Origin: an uncultured Collinsella sp.
GTDB lineage: Bacteria > Actinomycetota > Coriobacteriia > Coriobacteriales > Coriobacteriaceae
Reading direction: 5' to 3'
DNA: 6,941 nucleotides
NCBI GenBank assembly: GCA_902461085.1
Contig: CABPWH010000088.1
Span: 1 to 6,941, forward strand
Shown: positions 1 to 5,173 of the stretch, one piece after another
Layout of the letters: every line of letters starts with the position of its first letter
How positions within the stretch are numbered: position 1 is the first letter of the stretch
Notes under the pieces: model-generated
Told to the model about the DNA's origin: nothing
Database searches by the model: none
The model's input: only the letters and a program-made list of their open reading frames with translations
Made by a program: the position numbers and the translations under genes

Positions 1-1109
1 GTGAGTTTACGGGGGTGATGGGGGGGGTGAGGAATGCCCGAGACATATTTGGGGATTCCCAGGATCTCGTTCATGCGGTCGACCCAATCGATAAAGGCCT
101 CGGCCGCAAGACTATCCTGCGCGGTAGCCGGCGCAATGCCCGCCATGCGAGCAAGATCGGCAAGCTTGGGGGCGGCGGCGTCACCATAAGCGCGAAGCAT
201 GTGCGGCAGGATGATCGCGTTGGCCAAACCGTGCGGAATTCCGTATCGGCCGCCCAGACTGTGCGCGATGGCATGCACATATCCGACATAGGAGCGGGTA
301 AACGCAACGCCCGCCTTATACGCCGCCGAAAGCATATTGCGACGAGCGCGCATGTCGTCACCATGCTCATAGGCCTCGAGCAAATTGTCGTGGATAAGCT
401 GCACCGCCTGTCGCGCCATCTTGCGCGTATAGGGCGTGGCGCTTCGCCCGATAAAGGCCTCAACGGCATGCGTCAGGGCGTCCATGCCCGTCTGCCCCGT
501 AATGGAAGCGGGCAAGCCGCACGTAAACTCGGGGTCGTGGACTGCAAAACGCGGGATGAGCACAAAGTCGTTAATGGGGTATTTGTAGTGCGTCCCGTCA
601 TCGGTAATTACCGCCGCAAGCGTGACTTCGCTTCCCGTACCGGCGGTAGTGGGAACGGCGATGAGCAGCGGCAGGCGACGATGAATCCGCAGCAGGCCAC
701 GCATCTTGTTGATGGGCTTGTTTGGCTGCGCAATGCGTGCGCCCACGCCCTTGGCACAGTCCATGGCCGAGCCACCGCCAAAGCCGATAATGGCCTGGCA
801 GGCGCTCTCTCGATACAGGGACGCCGCTTCTTCCACGTTTGAAACCGTGGGGTTTGCACGCGTTTCGGCATAGACCGTAACGCCAATCCCCCTGCATGCG
901 AGCGCCGTCTCGAGCGGTGCCGTGAGCCCCAGACGGGCAATGCCGGGATCCGTCACGATAAGGACCTTCTGGATCGAGCGCTTTTGAAGCACCGCGGGCA
1001 CATCCTCGGCATGCTCTAAAATGCGCGGCTCGGTATAGGGCAGGATCGGCAATGCAATGCGAAAAACCGTCTGATATGTTCGGCACCAGGCACGACGGGC
1101 TAGATGCAT
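1..1109 (-). CDS. Iron-containing alcohol dehydrogenase, C-terminus cut by window edge
   Basis: Likely NAD(P)H-dependent interconversion of an aldehyde or ketone and an alcohol in the cytoplasm; the substrate cannot be read from the sequence. The open frame gives 369 residues before the edge. Family members usually have about 380-390, so only a short tail is missing. Visible features are the nucleotide-binding IIGFGGGSAMD (107-117), PTTAGTGSEVT (153-163), and metal ligands D210 and H214 in GMDALTHAVEAF plus H279 and H293 in HAIAHSLGG..IPHG. The 14-residue spacing between the last two histidines matches the family. The N-terminus (RTYQTVFRIALPILPYTEP) resembles clostridial-type members. The ATG at 1109 has AAGGAG about 8 bases upstream. 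The last readable residues (HPPHHPRKL) do not look like the family and sit on a run of eight C, so a frameshift or sequencing error is possible there. The gene is transcribed away from the rubrerythrin gene. Confidence 0.93.
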   Translation of the reverse strand, partial: MHLARRAWCRTYQTVFRIALPILPYTEPRILEHAEDVPAVLQKRSIQKVLIVTDPGIARLGLTAPLETALACRGIGVTVYAETRANPTVSNVEEAASLYRESACQAIIGFGGGSAMDCAKGVGARIAQPNKPINKMRGLLRIHRRLPLLIAVPTTAGTGSEVTLAAVITDDGTHYKYPINDFVLIPRFAVHDPEFTCGLPASITGQTGMDALTHAVEAFIGRSATPYTRKMARQAVQLIHDNLLEAYEHGDDMRARRNMLSAAYKAGVAFTRSYVGYVHAIAHSLGGRYGIPHGLANAIILPHMLRAYGDAAAPKLADLARMAGIAPATAQDSLAAEAFIDWVDRMNEILGIPKYVSGIPHPPHHPRKL

Positions 1110-1127
1110 AAAGGAAACTCCTTCATT

Positions 1128-1143
1128 TGTTGATAGATCAACA
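1128..1143. promoter_or_regulatory. Operator-like palindrome proximal to the dehydrogenase gene
   Basis: TGTTGAT-AG-ATCAACA is a perfect inverted repeat with 7-base arms and a 2-base centre. If the TACAAT box at 1156-1161 is the -10, the site covers roughly +6 to +21 of the dehydrogenase transcript, a position typical of repressor binding. It resembles an FNR box (TTGAT-N4-ATCAA), but the centre is 2 bases, not 4. The regulator is unknown. Confidence 0.5.
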
Positions 1144-1155
1144 TTTGCTCGCCCG

Positions 1156-1161
1156 ATTGTA
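1156..1161 (-). promoter_or_regulatory. Candidate -10 box of the dehydrogenase promoter
   Basis: Read on the minus strand this is TACAAT, five of six matches to TATAAT, about 47 bases before the dehydrogenase start. I see no convincing -35 box 16-18 bases upstream. That would fit a promoter needing an activator, or this may not be the true promoter. It lies between the two operator-like palindromes. Confidence 0.4.
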
Positions 1162-1191
1162 CTCAGCAAAGATCGCAGACGGCCTCCCAAT

Positions 1192-1207
1192 CGTTAATCA
1201 ATCAACA
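1192..1207. promoter_or_regulatory. Second, imperfect copy of the operator-like palindrome
   Basis: CGTTAAT-CA-ATCAACA has the same 7-2-7 layout as the site at 1128-1143; one arm is identical and the other matches 5 of 7. Centre-to-centre distance is 64 bases, close to six helical turns, so both sites would face the same side of the DNA. It lies upstream of the proposed -10 box. Confidence 0.4.
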
Positions 1208-1253
1208 TCTTCATATCTCGAAATTGTTTTATTAAAAATCATTCCTAATAGGC

Positions 1254-1281
1254 TTCACATTTGGTTGCATTTATGGATAAT
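1254..1281 (+). promoter_or_regulatory. Promoter of the reverse rubrerythrin gene
   Basis: TTCACA (1254-1259, five of six matches to TTGACA) and GATAAT (1276-1281, five of six to TATAAT) are separated by 16 bases. An AT-rich stretch with A and T runs lies just upstream (about 1213-1250) and could act as an UP element. The predicted start near 1288 leaves a leader of about 78 bases. I found no clear PerR box. Confidence 0.6.
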
Positions 1282-1299
1282 AGAACTCGTCAAGACGCA

Positions 1300-1330
1300 C
1301 GTCCGGAGAGGGCCCTTACGGGACCGGACG
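1300..1330 (+). promoter_or_regulatory. Hairpin in the leader of the rubrerythrin mRNA
   Basis: CGTCCGG (1300-1306) pairs with CCGGACG (1324-1330). The 17-base interior can form a further CCC-TTAC-GGG stem (1313-1322). It lies in the predicted 5' leader, with about 21 bases between it and the GAAAGGAT ribosome site. There is no T run after it, so it is not a plain terminator. It could stabilise the mRNA or serve a regulator; the function is unknown. Confidence 0.4.
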
Positions 1331-1365
1331 AGCGCACAATCGCCATCGATCGAAAGGATCGAATC

Positions 1366-1926
1366 ATGAAGTTTGTTTGCCCCGTTTGCGGTTATGTGGA
1401 AGAGTTCGACGGCGACCAGCTGCCCGAGGATTTTAAGTGCCCCCAGTGCGGCGTTCCCGGTTCTCGTTTCCTGAAGCAGGAGGAGGGTCAGCTCGAGTGG
1501 GCTGCCGAGCACGTCGTGGGCGTCGCCAAGATGGAGGGCGTCTCCGAGGACATCGTTGCCGACCTGCGCGCCAACTTTGAGGGCGAGTGCTCCGAGGTCG
1601 GTATGTACCTGGCCATGGCTCGCGTCGCTCATCGCGAGGGTTATCCTGAGATCGGCCTGTACTGGGAGAAGGCTGCCCACGAGGAGGCCGAGCATGCCGC
1701 CAAGTTCGCCGAGCTCCTGGGCGAGGTCGTGACCGACTCCACCAAGAAGAACCTCGAGATGCGCGTTGAGGCCGAGAACGGCGCCACCGCCGGCAAGACC
1801 GATCTTGCCAAGCGTGCCAAGGCCGCCGGCCTCGATGCCATCCACGACACCGTGCACGAGATGGCTCGCGACGAGGCCCGCCACGGCAAGGCTTTCGCCG
1901 GCCTGCTCAAGCGCTACTTTGGCTAA
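1366..1926 (+). CDS. Reverse rubrerythrin (rubredoxin domain first)
   Basis: A cytoplasmic non-haem iron protein that, by family, reduces hydrogen peroxide (and in some anaerobes oxygen) with electrons passing through its rubredoxin centre. It has 186 residues. An N-terminal rubredoxin-like domain holds a four-cysteine iron site (C5-P-V-C8-G-Y and C25-P-Q-C28-G). A ferritin-like four-helix domain follows from about residue 65, with diiron ligand candidates E74 and E77, E107-A-E-H110, E135/E137, and E170-A-R-H173. Classical rubrerythrin has the domains in the other order. The ATG at 1366 is chosen because the rubredoxin motif begins at residue 5 and GAAAGGAT lies just upstream. The frame stays open back to 1261, but that 35-residue extension has no family character. 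The gene appears monocistronic, with its own promoter and a terminator at 1961. Which donor reduces it is not visible here. Confidence 0.93.
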   Translation: MKFVCPVCGYVEEFDGDQLPEDFKCPQCGVPGSRFLKQEEGQLEWAAEHVVGVAKMEGVSEDIVADLRANFEGECSEVGMYLAMARVAHREGYPEIGLYWEKAAHEEAEHAAKFAELLGEVVTDSTKKNLEMRVEAENGATAGKTDLAKRAKAAGLDAIHDTVHEMARDEARHGKAFAGLLKRYFG

Positions 1927-1960
1927 GCCAACCGCCTGAGACATAACCTCAAGCTCGACG

Positions 1961-1991
1961 AGGCCCGGACCGTATTGGTTCGGGCCTTTTT
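1961..1991 (+). terminator. Intrinsic terminator after the rubrerythrin gene
   Basis: An 11-pair stem (AGGCCCGGACC 1961-1971 with GGTTCGGGCCT 1977-1987, one G-U pair) has a 5-base loop and is followed directly by TTTTT. It begins 34 bases after the stop codon. There is no T run on the minus strand, so it works in one direction only. Confidence 0.9.
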
Positions 1992-2057
1992 CGTGCCTCA
2001 CGAACTTGTTAACGCCCTGAAATAGGACCGTCTTCGGCATCGGCTTCTCGTCAAAAA

Positions 2058-2180
2058 CTAAGTGAGTAGACTTTTTGGAACTTGCCGAGCACGCCATCCA
2101 TATTGCTTTATAAAGCCGCAGGTAAATGACTTGTTGCAAAACGGCTTGGTCGCCAAAGTGCCAAAAGTCTACTCACTTAG
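2058..2180. repeat. Copy 1 of a 121-bp element with terminal inverted repeats
   Basis: The ends are a perfect 18-base inverted repeat, CTAAGTGAGTAGACTTTT (2058-2075) with its complement at 2163-2180, and weaker pairing continues inward, so a single strand could fold into one long hairpin. Positions 2060-2180 align without gaps to copy 2 (3480-3600), 101 of 121 identical and in the same orientation. Read inward from either end, the tip contains TAA, TGA and TAG in three different frames. The right tip supplies the stop codon (2169-2171) of the nuclease-like gene. An open frame crosses both copies on the plus strand, but the 20 differences fall 7, 6 and 7 on codon positions 1, 2 and 3, so it does not behave as coding. 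It could be a small non-autonomous mobile element (MITE-like) or a repeated extragenic palindrome. No target duplication is evident. Confidence 0.85.
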
Positions 2181-3302
2181 AACCGCAGCCGTCCACGATC
2201 GAGCCATTTTGTGTCTAGCGGGCATCTTTCCGTCGATTACTCCCAATTTTGTCCAGTCAATGAATAGTTCAGACCGGAGTAATGCCTCAGCCCTTTGCTC
2301 ATCCGAGCTTTTATCACGATATTCAGCATCGAGCATCCTGCATACGGCCTTAACGATCGCGCGGAATCTATCCTCATCCGATATCTGTCTGTGTGTAAGG
2401 AGAAGCACATCGTAGCCCATGGCCTGAAGGGCCGTCATGCGGTCAGCGTCACGCAAGCCATCCCCTGCGCGTCCGTGCGAGGCCTTTCCCTGACATTCAA
2501 TGGCCACCTGTCGCCTACCGTCCGGCGAAGAAAGAAGTAGGTCGATATATACACGGGACTTTCCCACAATCGCTCGAGCACTTGTGCTTAACGTCACTTC
2601 GACATTGAGCTCTATGCCGCAAAACCCTTCGCCTCCCAGGGCTCGCGGCAGTCCAAGCAACAAATACGCCTCGACCTCAAAAGGCGACGCGGCACCCAAT
2701 GGAACGAGTTGCGATACCGCCATAAATCTATTGCCGTAACGCATCCCGCAAACATCTGAACAAAAACGGTCAAGGTCTCCGCCCAAAACCAAAGCGTCTC
2801 GACGCCATAAATTTGAGGCGGTGCCGTCCTCGGACGGGCAGCGCACCCAACCGAACGTTGTCGAAATCGCGCCCGAATCAATTGCACGCGAAAGCTCCGC
2901 CTCAAGTGCCGCCGGCAGGGCACACACCGCAAACAAGCCACACATCTCCGCCAATACCAAAAGAAGCTGAAGATCCGTCAGATGCCGCGACATGATGAAT
3001 GTCGTCAGTAGAGGAGACGTAACCAAAAACCCATGTTCCGTTTCCAGCACGGATTCCCTGGGAAGCTCACCAAGGAACAGCCGCTGCCTAATGCTGGCAG
3101 GACAAGTCCGTTTGTTTCTCGTCCGAACCAATGTATACAACGGAAAACCGAGCGCGACCGCAGCCGTCGGGTTGCGGGCGAGATCATATCGCTGCCGGTC
3201 TTCTTCCGGTCGTGGAAGCGGCGGACACAAAGCGCGGACTTGAGGAGGCAAACGCCAGTACCTAAAAGCCGATATGTCACAAAGTAGATCCTTCATAGGC
3301 AC
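2169..3302 (-). CDS. Nuclease-like protein with a DUF559/Vsr-like C-terminal region, function unknown
   Basis: About 377 residues from GTG at 3302, or 375 from ATG at 3296; neither has a clear ribosome site, so the start is uncertain. The N-terminal half (roughly 1-125: LLCDISAFRYWRLP, then GFLVTSPLLTTF and AEMCGLF) resembles the N-terminal region of AbiEi-type proteins that precede nuclease-like domains in actinobacteria. The C-terminal region from SPFEVEAYLLLGLPR (206-220) has a PD-(D/E)xK-like layout: YIDLLL with D254, a variable loop, AIECQGKASH with E269, K273 and H276, RDADRM with D285 and R288, then GYDVLLLTHRQI. Relatives usually carry Asp two residues after the Glu (EYD or EVDG); here that place is Gln271, so activity may be altered or lost. 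No signal peptide or membrane segment is seen. GC content looks lower than in pdxS by spot count. Its last codons and stop lie in repeat copy 1. A role in phage defence or DNA repair is only a guess from the fold. Confidence 0.7.
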   Translation of the reverse strand: MPMKDLLCDISAFRYWRLPPQVRALCPPLPRPEEDRQRYDLARNPTAAVALGFPLYTLVRTRNKRTCPASIRQRLFLGELPRESVLETEHGFLVTSPLLTTFIMSRHLTDLQLLLVLAEMCGLFAVCALPAALEAELSRAIDSGAISTTFGWVRCPSEDGTASNLWRRDALVLGGDLDRFCSDVCGMRYGNRFMAVSQLVPLGAASPFEVEAYLLLGLPRALGGEGFCGIELNVEVTLSTSARAIVGKSRVYIDLLLSSPDGRRQVAIECQGKASHGRAGDGLRDADRMTALQAMGYDVLLLTHRQISDEDRFRAIVKAVCRMLDAEYRDKSSDEQRAEALLRSELFIDWTKLGVIDGKMPARHKMARSWTAAVLSE

Positions 3303-3379
3303 AGGAGAACACGAATTTCAACCCAGTCAGTCACGCATTGGCGCAAACGCACCAAAAATGGCGCCGAACGGACTGCCAA

Positions 3380-3445
3380 GTTTTCAACAGCCCTCCCCAA
3401 CTGGCCAAAAGCTTGTCGAGAGCTGGACGAAACCCTGTTGAAAAC
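3380..3445. repeat. Inverted repeat upstream of the nuclease-like gene
   Basis: GTTTTCAACAG (3380-3390) and CTGTTGAAAAC (3435-3445) are perfect 11-base complements around a 44-base interior, which can itself fold in part (AGCT with AGCT, flanked by CC and GG). On the plus strand a run of seven T follows four bases later (3451-3457), but no plus-strand gene runs into it. On the minus strand it lies 78 bases before the GTG start of the nuclease-like gene. It may be a repeated palindrome or a control site. Confidence 0.55.
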
Positions 3446-3479
3446 CCCATTTTTTTCTCATGCAGAAGCTTTACGCGGC

Positions 3480-3600
3480 AAGTGAGTAGACTTTTTCGAA
3501 CTTGCCGCGCAGGCCAGTCATCCTGCTTCTCAAAACCACAGGTAGATAGCTTGTTTCAAAACGACCCGGTCGCCAAAGCGCCAAAAGTCTACTCACTTAG
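3480..3600. repeat. Copy 2 of the 121-bp element with terminal inverted repeats
   Basis: Same orientation and length as copy 1, with 16-base perfect ends (AAGTGAGTAGACTTTT at 3480-3495 and its complement at 3583-3598). The left tip has CAA where the other three tips have TAA, so one of the three stop codons is lost there. The right tip provides the TAG stop (3589-3591) of pdxR. Differences from copy 1 cluster in the middle while the tips are conserved, as expected if the ends or the fold are what is maintained. Confidence 0.85.
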
Positions 3601-5028
3601 ATTGCAGAGCGCCCCCATTAGCTGCAATTCCAAGGTATTAAGCACTTCCGGACTCAAATCGTCATACTGGACAAGAATTTGAGTTGAGTTTTTAGGGACA
3701 GATGCGCCATCGGCACACCAATAACAGTCACTGATATCGACAAAAGGGATACTCGAGCGCGTGAGGGCCTGCGCAAAAGAGCTTCCGCCCGCTTCGCACT
3801 CCGCAACCACAGTGCAGTAAAGGCCCGCGTCTGCGTGTTCGATCGAGACCTCCCCTGCCGGAAACGCTTTCCGTACAAGCGAGGTCAGGCCATCACGCGC
3901 CTCGCGAGCACGAACGCGCACGCGGTTCACATGTCGCTCGTAATCACCAGATTCCAGCAAACGCGCCAAAGCGACCTGGTCAACAGAGCTCACCGACGAG
4001 GCGTAGAAACCAAGGTTGCGCCTAAACCGCTCCATTAGCTCATCGGGCAACACCATGTACGCTAGACGCAACGCCGATGAAAGGCTCTTCGAAAACGTGT
4101 TGGTGTAGATAACCGACTGGGCGGCATCGATCGACGCGAGCGCGGGAATCGGCTTCCCGGCCAGACGAAACTCACAATCAAAGTCATCTTCGATGAGATA
4201 CCGACCTGGTCGCTCGGCGGCCCAGCTCAGAAGCGCATAGCGCCGCGCAATGCTCGTCACAAGGCCGGTCGGATACTGATGGGACGGCATCAGGTGAAGT
4301 ACATCGGTCCCGGTTTTCTGCAGAGCGCTCAAGTCCACCCCCTCATCATCCAACGGGATATGTCGAACTTTGCAGCTCATAGCCTGATAAATGCGCGTCA
4401 GACGTAAATAGCCCGGGTCCTCAACGGCATACACCTTGTCAGCGCCAAGCAACTGAACCAACATGGTATCGAGCAGCTGGGCGCCCGCGCCGATAACAAT
4501 GTTATTGGGATCGACATTCATGCCCCTTGTCCCACGCAGGTGGTGAGCAATTGCGCGTCGCAGCCGAGCGGTGCCCTGCGCCGGTGCGGGCGAAAAGATT
4601 TCGCGCTCATCTTCGGATGCCAGCGTCGCCCGTAGTGCGCTTTGCCAAAGCCGCGCCGCCTCCAAAGCGGAAGGAGAAAGTGCATCGAATCGCTCGACCT
4701 GTCCGTTGACATCATGCGCGCTGGGACCCGCAGAGGCGGCATCTCGGTCGATGCCCTCCGCAGCCGAAGCCAAAACCGGTGCATCCGGAAGCTCGCAAGC
4801 GTAGTAGCCACGACGCGGCATTGAGCAAATATAGCCCTCGGCAAGTAACTGGCTATATGCATTCTCGATGGTAATGACACTGATTCCCAGATGACTGGCA
4901 AAGGCGCGCTTAGACGGAAGATGCTCCCCCGCCGCAATACGTCCAGCAACAATATCATCTCGAATTTGCTGGTAAACATATTCATAAAGCGATGCTTCGC
5001 CGCGTTTTTCCAAATTGTAGTCAAGCAT
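3589..5028 (-). CDS. pdxR: MocR-family regulator of pyridoxal phosphate synthesis (PdxR-like)
   Basis: A cytoplasmic transcription factor of 479 residues, normal for the family. A GntR-type winged helix lies at about 14-80 (LPSKRAFASHLGIS, IENAYSQLLAEGY), then a linker, then a fold-type I aminotransferase-like domain from about 115. Cofactor features include GAGAQ (180-184), PSHQYPTG (248-255), IEDDFDCEFR (279-288) and SKSLSSALRLAY with the PLP lysine K314. By family it senses PLP and controls pdxST, which lies divergently 145 bases away and makes this assignment much firmer than 'MocR' alone. The start at 5028 is chosen because AGGTGA lies 7 bases upstream; the longer TTG start at 5061 has no support. 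The final residues LSE and the TAG stop come from repeat copy 2, so the original C-terminus may have been slightly different. I see no ordinary terminator after it. Confidence 0.88.
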   Translation of the reverse strand: MLDYNLEKRGEASLYEYVYQQIRDDIVAGRIAAGEHLPSKRAFASHLGISVITIENAYSQLLAEGYICSMPRRGYYACELPDAPVLASAAEGIDRDAASAGPSAHDVNGQVERFDALSPSALEAARLWQSALRATLASEDEREIFSPAPAQGTARLRRAIAHHLRGTRGMNVDPNNIVIGAGAQLLDTMLVQLLGADKVYAVEDPGYLRLTRIYQAMSCKVRHIPLDDEGVDLSALQKTGTDVLHLMPSHQYPTGLVTSIARRYALLSWAAERPGRYLIEDDFDCEFRLAGKPIPALASIDAAQSVIYTNTFSKSLSSALRLAYMVLPDELMERFRRNLGFYASSVSSVDQVALARLLESGDYERHVNRVRVRAREARDGLTSLVRKAFPAGEVSIEHADAGLYCTVVAECEAGGSSFAQALTRSSIPFVDISDCYWCADGASVPKNSTQILVQYDDLSPEVLNTLELQLMGALCNLSE

Positions 5029-5039
5029 GAGTTTATCAC

Positions 5040-5083
5040 CTGACCTTATCGAGCAGTTCAATCTGGTATTAGGCTGACCTTAT
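5040..5083. promoter_or_regulatory. Candidate PdxR binding sites (two direct repeats)
   Basis: CTGACCTTAT occurs at 5040-5049 and again, identical, at 5074-5083, 34 bases apart start to start. A weaker match with the same ends (CTGGTATTAG, 5063-5072) abuts the second. Direct repeats in the gap between a MocR gene and its divergent target are the usual binding layout of this family. The second repeat would lie near -37 of the proposed pdxS promoter, suiting an activator, and the first overlaps the pdxR leader and ribosome site, suiting autorepression. Confidence 0.6.
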
Positions 5084-5102
5084 TATTATCTCGAAAACTG
5101 AG

Positions 5103-5108
5103 TATTTT
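5103..5108 (+). promoter_or_regulatory. Candidate -10 box of the pdxST promoter
   Basis: TATTTT (four of six to TATAAT) has only a poor -35 match (TTATTA) 17 bases upstream, just after the second CTGACCTTAT repeat. A weak -35 beside the regulator site is what an activator-dependent promoter would look like. The expected transcript start near 5115 gives a leader of about 59 bases. Confidence 0.35.
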
Positions 5109-5173
5109 GCCATACCCAGCTCCCCGATAGGATGTTCCGTCAAGCAATGCACATGTCAACCAAGGGAGCAACC

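Noticed and set aside
15..842. A 275-residue plus-strand reading frame opposite the dehydrogenase
   Set aside because: It is the antisense of a gene with complete family motifs, has no ribosome site, and its composition is that of a shadow frame.
1128..1143. FNR/CRP-type box
   Set aside because: The half sites are TTGAT and ATCAA, but the spacer is 2 bases rather than 4, so I left the regulator unnamed.
1261..1365. N-terminal extension of rubrerythrin from the TTG at 1261
   Set aside because: The extension overlaps the predicted promoter and the leader hairpin and has no family character; the ATG at 1366 has a ribosome site and starts right before the rubredoxin motif.
1255..2139. A 294-residue minus-strand frame opposite the rubrerythrin gene
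   Set aside because: It spans the antisense of rubrerythrin, its terminator and part of repeat copy 1; the sequence is low in complexity and matches no family I know.
2060..3600. Insertion sequence with transposase between the repeats
   Set aside because: The gene between them lacks DDE, HUH or recombinase motifs, and the repeats are direct copies of a whole element, not the inverted ends of one transposon.
2060..3600. CRISPR-like repeats
   Set aside because: There are only two copies, 1.4 kb apart and each 121 bases long, with no spacers.
5132..5173. Longer PdxS starting at 5132, 5147 or 5153
   Set aside because: No ribosome site precedes these ATGs, and the active-site numbering fits the start at 5174.
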